Positions 24,403 through 35,319 are shown, counted from the stretch's first letter. The stretch: DNA of 64,000 bases from Chryseobacterium sp. FH1 (GCF_000735135.1 NZ_JPLZ01000006.1:186001-250000); one strand, 5' to 3'. Program-made: numbers and translations. Notes: generated from the letters alone by a model not told the origin.

Positions 24403-26061
24403 ATGAAAAAACTCATTACAAGCCTGGGAGTCCTCGCTATGGGATACTCCTTTGCCCAAAAAGTAAGCTGGCAGAAGGATGTGGAATCCGGGACGCAGGA
24501 TTTCCTGTCAGGTCTGGCGGTTACCCTGGATGGTCAATATCTGGTCTCAGGCTCTTCTATTAAAGCAAAAGACCTGGCAACCCCTGGTCCAAACAAAGGC
24601 TATGACTACCACATTCTCAAACTAGACCAGCAGGGTCAGAAGGTTTGGGAAAAATACTATTCCGGCAACCAGCACGACTATCTCAGTTCAACCATTGCAA
24701 CCCAAGAGGGTGGCTTTTTATTGGCAGGAACTTCCTATTCGTCAATGGCACTCGATAAGAAGGAGAAATCCTATGGATCTTCTGATATGTGGATCATCAA
24801 GGTTGATGAGAACGGAAAGGAGGAATGGCAGAAGAGCATCGGGACAAGATATTCCGAGGAGGCAAGATCTGCAATCCAAACTTTGGACAATGGGTTTGTG
24901 GTTGTTGGGAGCACCAATCATCCAAAACTTGGATTCGGTTCCAAGGATGTTGTGGTGGTAAAGCTTGATGAAAAAGGAAAGATCGTCAATCAATTGATCC
25001 TGGGAGGAAAAGGGCTGGATGAAGTTGAAAAGGTCATCGCGACAAATGATGGAGGTGTCATGTTGGGGATCTATTCCAGAAGTGGCATTTATGATGGAGA
25101 GGCCAGACAAAAGATGAATTCAAAGAATCTAAACTCATTTACAGCCAATTCCTCATCAACAGATAATGGATCAGCAGATCAAGGTGCTAAAGAATCCTAT
25201 GACATCAATTTCCATGGGAAAGCGAATGACAGCTATGGTGAGGGAGATTACTGGATCGTCAAACTGGACAAGAACGGAACTGTTCAGTGGGAGAAGAACT
25301 TTGGAGGCAGCGAGGACGACCATGTCCGAACGATGGCTTTGACGGATTCCGGTTACATCATTGGGGGCGAGAGCAGATCCCAGACTTCTGGAAACAAAAC
25401 GGCAAAACTGGAAGAAGGTACAGACTTATGGATTCTGTCCTTGGATCAGGATGGTAATGAAGAATGGCAGAAGTCATATAATTTCAAAAACAGGGATGTG
25501 CTGATGAGTTTGAATGCCATTAGAAATCAAAACTCTGAGACAAAAGGATTTTTAATTGGAGGTTACACCCAAAGCGAAGGAAAGATTCAGAAGGATGACG
25601 AGACGTTCTGGATGCTATATATTGATAAGAATGGAAAAGAGGTTTGGAGAAAATATGTGAAAGGGAAAGAAAAGAAGAACGAGGAACGATTGGTATCAGC
25701 TCTACTCAACAGAGATGGTTCGTATGTATTGGCTGGCACAAGTGCAGAGGAATTAGGCAAAGAAAATTGGAAGATTTTGAAACTCTTAGACAGCGATGTC
25801 GAGAATTTGATCGAGAACAAGGACATCCAGATCTATCCCAATCCTGTAAAGGAATATTGCTATGTTGAGATAGGACTGGACTTTGACCAGGCGGAAATCT
25901 ATGTTTATGATATGGCTGGGAGGATGTTGCAAAATATCCAAACAAGGAACAAGGTGACGAAGATTAACACCTCGAAACTTCCGCAGGGTGTCTACATCGT
26001 CAAGGCGAGCATCCCGACACAGAAAGATAAAAAACTAACCACTAAAATCGTGAAAGAATGA
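24403..26061 (+). CDS. T9SS-secreted beta-propeller-like protein
   Basis: A 552-residue protein: signal peptide (ITSLGVLAMGYSFAQ), then about nine repeats of the type W-x-x-x-x-G-(G/S)-x-x-x-D and DxWIxKxDxxGxxxWQKxxG (for example SSDMWIIKVDENGKEEWQKS and GDYWIVKLDKNGTVQWEKNF), which indicate a blade-repeat propeller. It ends in a type A sorting domain (IQIYPNPVKEYCYVEIG, MAGRMLQNIQ, LPQGVYIVKAS, KIVKE). Likely a cell-surface protein. Its stop overlaps the ATG at 26058 of the next gene (ATGA), so it is co-transcribed with the RHS pair, which links a propeller protein to the polymorphic toxin system. Confidence 0.85.
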   Translation: MKKLITSLGVLAMGYSFAQKVSWQKDVESGTQDFLSGLAVTLDGQYLVSGSSIKAKDLATPGPNKGYDYHILKLDQQGQKVWEKYYSGNQHDYLSSTIATQEGGFLLAGTSYSSMALDKKEKSYGSSDMWIIKVDENGKEEWQKSIGTRYSEEARSAIQTLDNGFVVVGSTNHPKLGFGSKDVVVVKLDEKGKIVNQLILGGKGLDEVEKVIATNDGGVMLGIYSRSGIYDGEARQKMNSKNLNSFTANSSSTDNGSADQGAKESYDINFHGKANDSYGEGDYWIVKLDKNGTVQWEKNFGGSEDDHVRTMALTDSGYIIGGESRSQTSGNKTAKLEEGTDLWILSLDQDGNEEWQKSYNFKNRDVLMSLNAIRNQNSETKGFLIGGYTQSEGKIQKDDETFWMLYIDKNGKEVWRKYVKGKEKKNEERLVSALLNRDGSYVLAGTSAEELGKENWKILKLLDSDVENLIENKDIQIYPNPVKEYCYVEIGLDFDQAEIYVYDMAGRMLQNIQTRNKVTKINTSKLPQGVYIVKASIPTQKDKKLTTKIVKE

Positions 26062-26066
26062 GGATT

Positions 26067-29000
26067 ATGAGAAAGACATTATACTGTTTTCTATTTTTTT
26101 TCAGTGCTTATGCCAATGCTCAAACAAATAGCGTAGGAGATATAGCCTCAAAATTATTCCCTGCAAGCCCTGATTCCAACAATCTTATGAAATTTGAGGA
26201 GGTTCCGGTAAGTTATTATACAGGTGTTCCGGATGTAATCATCCCTTTGATATCCATTCCTACTTCGAATCCAAATGTAAGTATAGATACCTCCCTAAAA
26301 TACCACCCTTTGAGTGCGAAATATGATGACAAAGCAGGAGTTGCGGGACTGGGCTGGAATGTTATTGCAGGGGGTACGATTGCTAGGACTGTAAGAGGTG
26401 GGATTGCCGACGATAGAAGTGGTAGATATAGTTCAACCGCCGCATCAGATTTAGGTATTTGGGGATTGTATGAGAAAAATCGTAATCCTTTAAATGAAAG
26501 GCTTAACGGGAATTATGGATCAATAAGCTTGCCTGAAATGAATTATTATGGAATAAGGGGAGAATATGATACCGAGTACGATCTATACCAATACAACTTC
26601 ATGGGTCACACGGGACGATTTATGGTGATTTTAAACTCCTCCAATCAACTGGAGGTCAAAAAACTTGATCAAAATAATTTGAAGATTTTTTGTAATACCA
26701 ATTTGAATTATATTCAGTCGAATAGTCTGACGCCCAGTCAATTTCTAATTATAGATGATATGGGGGTAAAATATTCGTTCGATGTTATTGAGACATCTTC
26801 TATATCAAATACGGTTGCCGAAAGCATCGGGTCAAACTTAGGATTTAATTTTGCAGCATATACATACAATAGCAGTTTTCATTTAGGCAATATATATGAC
26901 CAAACAGATAATCTGCTTGCGGAATTTACATATTCAGAAGAAAACGCCGTACTCGAAGTTCCAGAAGAGGAACAGCTTACAAAAAGAAGTTTTATTCAAT
27001 CCTATGCAAATACATGCCCCCTGGAGGATGAACTTGGTTCAAAGTCTGTTAGGACAAGGACAACTCAATTAGTGAAAAGGCTTGAGGAAATAAGAGTTTC
27101 AGGCAACAGAGTCATTAAATTCCAATATGAAGAGGGTCGTACGGATAGCAATTATGGATTAAACACAACGGGATTGAAAAAACTGACGTCTGTATCAAGT
27201 TTGATAAGAACTGAAAATGTAGGCGATAAGATTATTGATAGATACTTACTAGGGTATAAAAATATCAGTACAAAATATTATAAGAATCTTGATATTGGCT
27301 CAAGGACTGTTAGTAAATTATTTCTCGATACAGTTGATAAAATTAGAGTTCAGGACAATACCAGTCAGTTTTCATATTCCTTGAACTATGGTGGGGAGGG
27401 GAACAATCAGGTCTTCAACATCGATAACTGGGGCTATTACAAAGATGCCACTACAAATCAGATTTCAACAAAAGATGTATTGACTTCAATGATTGTTCCT
27501 ACAGGAGAAAAAATAGAATACAACTATGAGGAAAATACCTATAGTCATGTACCAAGGGTTAATATTGATGAGGAAGAAGAGCGTTTGGAATTGGTTTGCG
27601 ATGAGAATAGTTATACTTATGAAGATATTGACAGTGAAATATATAATCTCTCTTCTCAAAAAGTCGATTTGTTTGATATCGATCATGACCAAAATGTTAG
27701 TTTTCAATTTTCATTTACTTCACCACAAACAATATATGAGGGTAAATTAAGGCTTTTCAACTTGGACAATATTGAGACTGGGGGTGTGTTATATCCTACC
27801 TATGAAATCACGATTAGATTTTGTAACAGTTGCTTCGATGAGGAAAATAATCCTTTGGGAAATAATCTCAACTATTTTTTCTCCCGTCATCTTCCATCCG
27901 GGAGATATAAGGTAGAATTGTTGTCGGGTAATGGCTACATCGAAAATTTCCTCATGTCAAGTCATAGAAATAGAACTGAGGTAGGAACCAACTGTGGCAA
28001 TAGAAAAGGCGGAGGGGTTAGAATCGCAAACATTATCAAGAAGAGTGGTGACAATTATGAATTTACCGACAAGAGGACGGATTATCTATATAAAGATGTT
28101 GATAATCCGTTATATAGCAGCGGGGCTACTGCTTACCCCGAGCCATTATTTAATTACAAGGAGATCTATACTTATGCTGGTTCTACAGTTCAGGGTAACG
28201 GAGGGTCGTACTGCAATATCTACTATAATACAGACACCAATTACAATGTTTTGCCCTTTCAAAAGACCCAAGGTGGAGATGTGGGCTACCAATATGTTAC
28301 CGTGCTCAATACAGACGGGGAAAATCACATAGGAAAGACCGTCTATAAATTTACTTCGCCAAAAGATCATTATAACGAAGATATTGTAATGTATAATAGA
28401 GATTTGATGATTTTTCCTTTGCTCCCCATACGCAATCAGGATTATAAAAGAGGCTTGCTTCTGGAATCAAAAATTTATAATGAAGAAGGCAAGGTTCTTA
28501 ATTTTTCCGAGAATGAATACATTTTCAATGAATTTTCCGAAAAAATAGGATACCGAATGATTGATCCTTTTTATAATAATATAGTTGCAGATCGTCAAGC
28601 TTACTACTTCGGGTTTATGAATACGAATATGACCCCGGGGTACATACCAAATCATTGGTATAATGTTGGAGGAGATATATTTTTTTTATTGTTTGATACC
28701 TATGGTAGCGCTAGAAAAAAAACATCAAAAGATATAAACTACACTTATGAGACTGGTGGTCAAAGAAACAATCAAACAATAACAAGCTATGTCTACAATT
28801 CCAACGACTATCCTACCGAGGTAAAGCAGGTGTTTCAGGACGGTGCGGAATCGATAAGTCTGACCAAATATGCCACGGAGACTAACAATACCAGTCTGAT
28901 CTCAGCCAATATGATAGGGATTCCTCTGGTGACTGAAACAAAGGTTAAAAATTCCGGACATGCTGAAAGAAGAGTCTCTAAAACAGAGACGGAGTATGAA

Positions 29001-29495
29001 AACAAGCTTCCGAAACGTGTAAAGTCTTACCCTTTCGAGTCTGCAACGCCTTTAGAAGAGATCCGTTTCGATTCTTATGATGACCGTGGCAACCCTACGC
29101 AGTACACGGTTCGCAACATCCAGCCCGTGGCCATCGTATGGGGCTACGACAAGACGCAGCCCATTGCCAAGGTAGAAGGCGCGAACTATTCTGATATCGC
29201 GTCTATGTCAGTGTTAAGCGAGATGGTAACGGCATCTAATGCAGATGCAACAGCCACAGCCAACGCGGGTACGGAAGCCGCGCTTATCGCCAAGCAGAAA
29301 GCCTTCAGGCAGGCATTGCCAAACTTTCAGGTGACGACCTATACCTATGATCCACTGATAGGTGTCACCAGCGTTGCCCAGCCGAGCGGGCTGAGGGAGC
29401 AGTACATCTACAACCAGAACACCAACCAGCTGGAGATGATCGTGGATGCGGATGGCAAGGTGCTCAAGCAATTCAAGTACAACTATAAACATTAG
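26067..29495 (+). CDS. RHS-associated exported protein (partner of the RHS toxin)
   Basis: A large exported protein of 1,142 residues if started at ATG 26067 (TLYCFLFFFSAYANAQ signal peptide; 26058 also possible). The N-terminus has FEEVPVSYYTGVPDVIIPLI and AGVAGLGWNVIAGGTIARTVRG, typical of the SpvB/TcaC-like head of Bacteroidetes RHS partner proteins. The C-terminus ends in YD-repeat-like sequence (TYTYDPLIGVTSVAQPSG, LREQYIYNQNTNQL, ILKQFKYNYKH-like end). In this genus the gene is always followed by a DUF6443/RHS gene, as here (6 bp away). The pair would build or display the RHS shell. GC content rises sharply near its 3' end. Confidence 0.8.
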   Translation: MRKTLYCFLFFFSAYANAQTNSVGDIASKLFPASPDSNNLMKFEEVPVSYYTGVPDVIIPLISIPTSNPNVSIDTSLKYHPLSAKYDDKAGVAGLGWNVIAGGTIARTVRGGIADDRSGRYSSTAASDLGIWGLYEKNRNPLNERLNGNYGSISLPEMNYYGIRGEYDTEYDLYQYNFMGHTGRFMVILNSSNQLEVKKLDQNNLKIFCNTNLNYIQSNSLTPSQFLIIDDMGVKYSFDVIETSSISNTVAESIGSNLGFNFAAYTYNSSFHLGNIYDQTDNLLAEFTYSEENAVLEVPEEEQLTKRSFIQSYANTCPLEDELGSKSVRTRTTQLVKRLEEIRVSGNRVIKFQYEEGRTDSNYGLNTTGLKKLTSVSSLIRTENVGDKIIDRYLLGYKNISTKYYKNLDIGSRTVSKLFLDTVDKIRVQDNTSQFSYSLNYGGEGNNQVFNIDNWGYYKDATTNQISTKDVLTSMIVPTGEKIEYNYEENTYSHVPRVNIDEEEERLELVCDENSYTYEDIDSEIYNLSSQKVDLFDIDHDQNVSFQFSFTSPQTIYEGKLRLFNLDNIETGGVLYPTYEITIRFCNSCFDEENNPLGNNLNYFFSRHLPSGRYKVELLSGNGYIENFLMSSHRNRTEVGTNCGNRKGGGVRIANIIKKSGDNYEFTDKRTDYLYKDVDNPLYSSGATAYPEPLFNYKEIYTYAGSTVQGNGGSYCNIYYNTDTNYNVLPFQKTQGGDVGYQYVTVLNTDGENHIGKTVYKFTSPKDHYNEDIVMYNRDLMIFPLLPIRNQDYKRGLLLESKIYNEEGKVLNFSENEYIFNEFSEKIGYRMIDPFYNNIVADRQAYYFGFMNTNMTPGYIPNHWYNVGGDIFFLLFDTYGSARKKTSKDINYTYETGGQRNNQTITSYVYNSNDYPTEVKQVFQDGAESISLTKYATETNNTSLISANMIGIPLVTETKVKNSGHAERRVSKTETEYENKLPKRVKSYPFESATPLEEIRFDSYDDRGNPTQYTVRNIQPVAIVWGYDKTQPIAKVEGANYSDIASMSVLSEMVTASNADATATANAGTEAALIAKQKAFRQALPNFQVTTYTYDPLIGVTSVAQPSGLREQYIYNQNTNQLEMIVDADGKVLKQFKYNYKH

Positions 29496-29501
29496 GAAAG
29501 G

Positions 29502-32500
29502 ATGAAAAATACAATATATTCAGGAATACTTCTGTTCTTAGGGCTTGTAGCACAGGCACAGAATCTTACTCCAAGTCAGAACTATGTCTACAGCCGTGTG
29601 ATGCTTGAAGCAGTTGATAAAGATAACACGACCGAGCTGCAGAGCAAAAGACAACAGCAGTCCGTGACCTATTTTGACGGGATGGGTCGTCCGATACAAT
29701 CCATCAGCATCAAGGCGACACCTGGGTCAAAAGATCTTGTGACACCAGTGGAATATGACGGTTTTGGAAGGCAGGTCAAAGACTTTTTGCCTTTGCCACA
29801 ATTAAACGCAGTTTCTACTAATGGAGGCTATTATAACACATTCGATTCGAATACAAATGATATCGAGGATCTGTATGGGGCAACAGTACTTCATTCAACA
29901 AAACAATTAGAGGCTTCACCCCTAAGCAGGGTATTGTCGCAGGGAGCACCGGGCGTTTGGCAGGATCATCCCGTAAACTATTCCTATGGGCTGAACAATG
30001 CGTCGATAAGGAAATTTATAGCAACCCGCGATTATTTGACAAATACATCGGGAGGCATCACCATCGGAAGCTATGCCGTCAGTGACCTGTATGTGAACAC
30101 TGTGGCAGACGAGGACGGCAGTCCCACCTTTGAATACAAGAATGCCAAGGGGCAGGTGATCATGATCAGAAAGCAAATCGCCCCCGGCGATCCTATAACT
30201 GTCCCACGTCCCAAGCCTGCGTTGTATGCCGATACCTACTATGTGTACAACAGCTATGACCAGCTGGCCTATGTCATCCCTCCAAAGGCTATGGGGGAAA
30301 TAGGTGGTGCCACAGTGAATAGCACTATCCTGAACAACCTCTGCTACCAGTACATCTATGACAACCGCAATAGACTTGTGGAAAAGAAATTGCCGGGCAA
30401 GGGCTGGGAGTACATGGTGTATGACAGGCTTGACCGTCTGGTGGCTACGCAGGATGTCGAGATGAGAAAGCGAGAGGACTGGCTTTTTACCAAATATGAC
30501 AAATTCGGGAGGGTGGTCTATACTGGAATTACTGGAGATGCAGGTTCAAGGTCCGACGTTCAGGGCTGGGTAGAGGGCATGTTCCCTAACAACTATGAGG
30601 AGAGTGGGTCCTTCTCGCAAGAGGGGCTGACGGTCGAGTACTCCAATGCCACTGCCTATCCCACCTACATCAGACAGCTTCTCACGGTAAACTATTATGA
30701 TACCTATCCCTCCGGCACGCCTGCATGGTCATCTATTGCATCTCCTGCGCAAACTGTGGTCACGCATGATGTGTCGACTGACGTCAACACCAAGGGAATG
30801 CCCACGGCATCTTTTGTCAAGATCATTGGTGCGAGCGATGACAGGTGGGACAAAACGTACATGTGGTATGACGCCAAGCTGAGACCTGTCGGGACGTACA
30901 CCTTGAACCATCTGGGTGGCTTCACCCGGACAGAGAACAGGCCAGACTTCTCAGGTGCTCCGCAGGAGGTCTACACGCAGCACAGCAGGGCCACCACGGC
31001 ATCAACAGAGGTCAGCATCAAAGAAAGGTTTGTGTATGATGGGCAGAACAGGCTTCTGAAGCATTACCACAATGTAAACAATGCGCCGGTGGACGAACTT
31101 TTGACGGACAACGTCTATGACGAGCTAGGCAGGTTGACCAATAGGAAGGTGGGAGCTACGGCCACTCTGGGAAGCACTGCGGGCGTTCTCTCCCAGCCGT
31201 TGCAGGATATGGCGTACACATACAATGCCCTGGGCTGGATGACCGGTATCAATAAGGCCAGCATCACGACGCTCGGAGGGAAACTGTTTGCCTATGAAAT
31301 AAAATACGACAACCCGACCGACGGCTCACTCAATCCGCCCCGATATAATGGCAACATCTCCGAGGTGGACTGGAACACGGGAGGTATGGGCAAAAAACGC
31401 TACGGCTACAACTACGACGGGATCAACAGGCTACTCTCTGCCAGATACCGGATCCCGGGAGTCACCTTGCCACAGCTGGGGATGTACGATGAGGAGTTGG
31501 GCTATGACGTGAACGGTAATATCACAACGCTAAAGAGATCTGCCCCAAACAATAATATTTTCAATCCCACGGCGGAGATCATCGACGATCTTTCCTATAG
31601 CTACGCAGGCAACCGTGTGACCAGCATCAGCGATGTGAGTGGCAATCCCACGGGCTATGAGGGTGGCGGGCAGAGCATCAGCTATGATGACAACGGCAGT
31701 ATGACTGCCATGCCGGACAAGGAAATATCGGCTATTGGTTACAACTATCTGGCCCTGCCGGAATCGATGAATCTTCCAGGTTCTCAGACACTGAAGTACA
31801 GCTACATGGCGGACGGGAGGAAGGTGTTGAAGTCGCTGAAGGTACCGGTACGGGGAGGTCATAGTACGATCACCACCTTTTATCTGGACGGCTTCCACTA
31901 CAAGATGGAGCAGGACGACCTAGGCACGATATCTACGGGCAGGTCTGCATCTGCCTTTGAGGAGACGGTATTCGTAGGTAGCGAAGCGTCTGTGGTGCGC
32001 TCTCAGCTCGTAACGCCAAGTCTGTTGTTCTTTCCAACGGCGGAAGGATTTTACGATTACGAAAATTCTAAGTATATTTACCAGTACAAAGACCATTTGG
32101 GCAATGTGAGGGTCAGCTTCACCAAAGGGACAAATGGCAGCGCAGAAGTAACAGACCGCAATGACTACTATGCCTTTGGGATGAACCAGAAGCCAAGTGA
32201 TCTCACAGCGCCTACGTATGCGATTGGCGATGAATATACCAATTACAAGTACAACGGAAAGGAACTTCAGGAGACGGGGATGTATGATTATGGGGCGAGG
32301 TTCTATATGGCTGATGTGGGAAGATGGTTTGGTATAGACCCGCTAGCAGAAGTTAGCAGACGATGGAGCCCTTATGCCTATGCCTATAACAACCCAATAA
32401 GGTTCATAGACCCGGATGGGATGAAGGCGGAGGATACTTCTTCTTTATCAGATGACGATGTAGTGTATGAAGGTGGTTATGGTAGAACTTACACGCAGAA

Positions 32501-33146
32501 AACAGCTCCATTCAGTACATTTGAAATGGTTGGCAGGCTTAGTGAGGGTGCTGTTGATAGGATTTCTAATAGTTTAGCTGGTGGTAATTCGTCAAATGCA
32601 GGTAAATCAAGCGATACAGCAGATCCTCCTAGAAAATACCTACAAAAAAAAACTAAAGCATATTTTGGCGCAATTGAAAGTATTGATCAATATCAGCTTA
32701 ATCATGCAAATTGGGTTGATGAATATCAAGGTACTATGGAATTTTTAGGCACTACGAAAGAATATTTTGATTCGGCTAGTGATAAATTAGGTGGCGCATC
32801 TATTTCAGGATTAGCTATCGATAATTTGAAAACGATAAAAGAGGTTGTTGAAAAATTTAAAAATTTTAATCCTAGCTTAGCTAGTACTGCATCTGCAATA
32901 ATGGGAGTAGTTGGAACTTCAATTTCAATGGAAAGTGAAAGACTAGGCCAAATAATGGATATTTATAAAAATGCTAGTTACAGATATGACCAACTACACA
33001 AACAAAATCCTTATTTGAATAGAGGTGTTACAGTAAATGTTAATTCAGTTATTGGTACTAATGGAGGAGGATATACAAATATTTCAATCTATGATATTTC
33101 TACTCATAGATATTTAAGTGGTGGACGAATTTTACATAGAAAATAA
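29502..33146 (+). CDS. DUF6443/RHS repeat polymorphic toxin
   Basis: A 1,214-residue protein. Signal peptide (ILLFLGLVAQAQ), DUF6443 region (NYVYSRVMLEAVDKDNTTELQ, YFDGMGRPIQSISIKATP), YD/RHS repeats through the middle, and the RHS-associated core ending YKYNGKELQETGMYDYGARFYM..., PYAYAYNNPIRFIDPDGM at about residue 975. Everything after DPDGM (about 240 residues) is the variable tip; base composition drops to AT-rich there, as expected for a swapped tip. The tip is helical and ends in a basic strand segment; I recognise no nuclease or other motif. The candidate immunity gene follows, and two displaced tips are found downstream. Confidence 0.9.
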   Translation: MKNTIYSGILLFLGLVAQAQNLTPSQNYVYSRVMLEAVDKDNTTELQSKRQQQSVTYFDGMGRPIQSISIKATPGSKDLVTPVEYDGFGRQVKDFLPLPQLNAVSTNGGYYNTFDSNTNDIEDLYGATVLHSTKQLEASPLSRVLSQGAPGVWQDHPVNYSYGLNNASIRKFIATRDYLTNTSGGITIGSYAVSDLYVNTVADEDGSPTFEYKNAKGQVIMIRKQIAPGDPITVPRPKPALYADTYYVYNSYDQLAYVIPPKAMGEIGGATVNSTILNNLCYQYIYDNRNRLVEKKLPGKGWEYMVYDRLDRLVATQDVEMRKREDWLFTKYDKFGRVVYTGITGDAGSRSDVQGWVEGMFPNNYEESGSFSQEGLTVEYSNATAYPTYIRQLLTVNYYDTYPSGTPAWSSIASPAQTVVTHDVSTDVNTKGMPTASFVKIIGASDDRWDKTYMWYDAKLRPVGTYTLNHLGGFTRTENRPDFSGAPQEVYTQHSRATTASTEVSIKERFVYDGQNRLLKHYHNVNNAPVDELLTDNVYDELGRLTNRKVGATATLGSTAGVLSQPLQDMAYTYNALGWMTGINKASITTLGGKLFAYEIKYDNPTDGSLNPPRYNGNISEVDWNTGGMGKKRYGYNYDGINRLLSARYRIPGVTLPQLGMYDEELGYDVNGNITTLKRSAPNNNIFNPTAEIIDDLSYSYAGNRVTSISDVSGNPTGYEGGGQSISYDDNGSMTAMPDKEISAIGYNYLALPESMNLPGSQTLKYSYMADGRKVLKSLKVPVRGGHSTITTFYLDGFHYKMEQDDLGTISTGRSASAFEETVFVGSEASVVRSQLVTPSLLFFPTAEGFYDYENSKYIYQYKDHLGNVRVSFTKGTNGSAEVTDRNDYYAFGMNQKPSDLTAPTYAIGDEYTNYKYNGKELQETGMYDYGARFYMADVGRWFGIDPLAEVSRRWSPYAYAYNNPIRFIDPDGMKAEDTSSLSDDDVVYEGGYGRTYTQKTAPFSTFEMVGRLSEGAVDRISNSLAGGNSSNAGKSSDTADPPRKYLQKKTKAYFGAIESIDQYQLNHANWVDEYQGTMEFLGTTKEYFDSASDKLGGASISGLAIDNLKTIKEVVEKFKNFNPSLASTASAIMGVVGTSISMESERLGQIMDIYKNASYRYDQLHKQNPYLNRGVTVNVNSVIGTNGGGYTNISIYDISTHRYLSGGRILHRK

Positions 33147-33153
33147 TATTAGA

Positions 33154-33438
33154 ATGAAAATAGCAATACTACATTTAGTATATACAGTAACAGGATTAGT
33201 TATTTTTGGTTTGAGAATTTTTTATAGTATATCAAATAAAAATATTTTTGACAATATTTATAAAATATTTGACTATAAGATGCCAGAAATTAAATCTTTA
33301 ATTTATTTTTATCTTATTACGACAATGCTATTTGTTAATGCATTTTTAAGAAAAAAAAATACAATGAACCATGTTATTATTATTTTTCTAATAATACTCA
33401 ATTTATTTATTATAATGTTATCAATGAAAACGTGGTAA
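33154..33438 (+). CDS. Small membrane protein, candidate immunity protein of the RHS tip
   Basis: Read from ATG 33154, this gives 94 residues with three hydrophobic segments (ILHLVYTVTGLVIFGLRIFY, SLIYFYLITTMLFVNAFL, HVIIIFLIILNLFIIMLS). It starts 8 bp after the RHS stop, the usual place for immunity genes. Its position and AT-rich composition, equal to that of the toxin tip, support an immunity role; a membrane immunity protein would suggest a membrane-acting toxin. No family recognised. Confidence 0.6.
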   Translation: MKIAILHLVYTVTGLVIFGLRIFYSISNKNIFDNIYKIFDYKMPEIKSLIYFYLITTMLFVNAFLRKKNTMNHVIIIFLIILNLFIIMLSMKTW

Positions 33439-33440
33439 AA

Positions 33441-33523
33441 CTGGCAATGTTCCAAAGTTAGTAATGCATATGATTTTAAATATTAACTTATTGGAAATCA
33501 GATAAAATAATAATTAATATATT
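33441..33523. repeat. About 85-bp repeat, copy 2
   Basis: This is the counterpart of 19766-19850. It is followed by CCCCACGCTAGTGCGAGTGT, a segment that forms short inverted repeats and leads to the displaced RHS cassettes. Confidence 0.5.
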
Positions 33524-33783
33524 TGGTAATGCCCCACGCTAGTGCGAGTGTCATGCTCGTATTTGTAATAAGCAAAAATCCAACTCAATTGAGGTTAATG
33601 TATCAGATGTGTTGATGTAATTATAAATTGTTGAAAATCAATATAATTCCGTTTAAGACTTGATAAGTATATAGAACTTGAAATAATATTTGGGTAGCAA
33701 GAGTAGAAAAAACTAGAAAATAAGCTACTTAAAATATTGAGAATCATAATAGGTGTTCCAAATCTCTTGGTATAAGTCTAATT

Positions 33784-34906
33784 ATATTTACCAGTACAAA
33801 GACCATTTGGGCAATGTGAGGGTCAGCTTTACCAAAAGGGACCAATGGAAGCGCAGAGTTAACAGACCGCAATGACTATTATGCCTTTGGGATGAACCAG
33901 AAGCCGAGCGATCTTTCAGCGCCTACGTATGCGATTGGCGGGGAATACACCAACTACAAGTACAACGGAAAGGAACTTCAGGAGACGGGGATGTATGATT
34001 ATGGGGCGAGATTCTATATGGCTGATGTGGGCAGATGGTTTGGAGTTGACCCTTTGGCAGAAATAGCAAGAAGATGGAGTCCTTATACCTATGCTTATAA
34101 CAACCCAATAAGGTTTATAGATTCTGATGGGATGAAAAATGTAAGTGCTACGTCCTCCAGAGATGACGATGACATAGAGATAGACACGGGCTACAGGACT
34201 GTGACAAAGAAGACGGCTGCTTTCGGTACTGGTTGGTGGCATGGTGGGCATGCTTTCAAAAAGAGGCGCTTTGAAACTGGCGAGTAATATGTGGGGTCAG
34301 ATGGAAAGTGGTGGGAGTTCTCAATCAAGTAATGGGGATGATGCTAAATCAGATAGACCACGTCCTTATCTTGTTAATAGTAGTAAACATGTAATTTTCT
34401 TTAAGCCTGAAGTGACAATGGTTATAAATGGAGTTGAATATTTAGATGGCGGTTCATATTCGTTGGAACCAGGAGAAAGTTGGTTTCACCCAATAGATGG
34501 AGTTGCTGCGCCTCATTTGAGAAGTGAAGAAGTCTTTAAATTATCAAATGGCGTACGAGCCACAGTTACAGACTCAGATATCGATAGAGATTCAAGTACT
34601 GCAAATCTCTTGGCAAAAACTTCTATGTGGGCGGGCGGTCTAGGTGTAAATAATATGAATCCCTTTGGCTCTGGAAGTAAGGCTGTATATTCAGGAGGTT
34701 GGAAGGATGAAAATTGGCTTAACGAAATATCCTAACAAAAAATTAACCAAACTATTTACAGCTGGAAATCAGGAAGTGGTAATACAACTTCAGTGCACGG
34801 CATGGGAGCGAAAAATTTGGTTAAATTATTTTATTCTGCGGGACTAATGAATGCTTCTCAATATCTTAAAAATCATCAACTTAATAAAGTTTATTATGGG
34901 AATTAA
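33784..34906 (+). pseudogene. Displaced RHS tip cassette 1, broken
   Basis: Starts inside the RHS core at the codons for the YQYKDHLGNVRVSF motif, which match the intact RHS gene from about 32076. There is one extra A near 33832 (frameshift), a second frameshift near 34230-34245 between the frames 33892-34287 and 34241-34735, and an in-frame TAA at 34733-34735, after which coding sequence continues in the same frame to 34906 (VHGMGAKNLVKLFYSAGLM). The tip contains a domain with FFKPEVTMVINGVEYLDGG and YSLEPGESWFHPIDG that I do not recognise. The three lesions show it is not expressed as one protein; it serves as a recombination reservoir of tips. Confidence 0.8.
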
Positions 34907-35276
34907 AAAAATATGTTATTTAGTTTTTAGATATTTGGTATTGACAGCATTATATTATCCTTTAGCTTATCTAATGTTTTTTCTCTTATTTTACTTTAGT
35001 GTTACGTACCATTTGGGTTACGAGCCTGATTCCAATGGACTGGATCCATATGCTCTACATCAACGTATTGAATGGTTTGAAACTTGGTCTTTAGAAATTG
35101 ATAAGTGGTCAAACTTTTTATTGTTTTCGATAATGATAATTTTAATCTATGTTTTAATTTTTGCAATTTGTAGAAAAAATTTACTTAAAATAAATAAAAT
35201 TCATTTTTATATGTTGCTCATAACTTTTTTTCTCTATCTTCTATCAATACAAAAGATTGGGTGGTATGTTGATTAA
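34896..35276 (+). CDS. Membrane protein following RHS tip cassette 1
   Basis: From ATG 34896 (the frame is open from 34851) this gives 126 residues with three hydrophobic segments (YLVLTALYYPLAYLMFFLLFYFSV, FLLFSIMIILIYVLIFAI, FYMLLITFFLYLL). It overlaps the end of the toxin remnant by 11 bp, so it is likely the cognate immunity gene, kept after the toxin broke. No family recognised. Confidence 0.55.
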   Translation: MGIKKICYLVFRYLVLTALYYPLAYLMFFLLFYFSVTYHLGYEPDSNGLDPYALHQRIEWFETWSLEIDKWSNFLLFSIMIILIYVLIFAICRKNLLKINKIHFYMLLITFFLYLLSIQKIGWYVD

Positions 35277-35319
35277 TTAAATAATCTACTGAAATTAATA
35301 GAATTTTATAATTCTCATT

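Noticed and set aside
29214-31898. Long minus-strand frames opposite the RHS genes (for example 31530-31898)
   Set aside because: They are shadows of the GC-richer RHS repeats; they lack start context and any recognisable domain.
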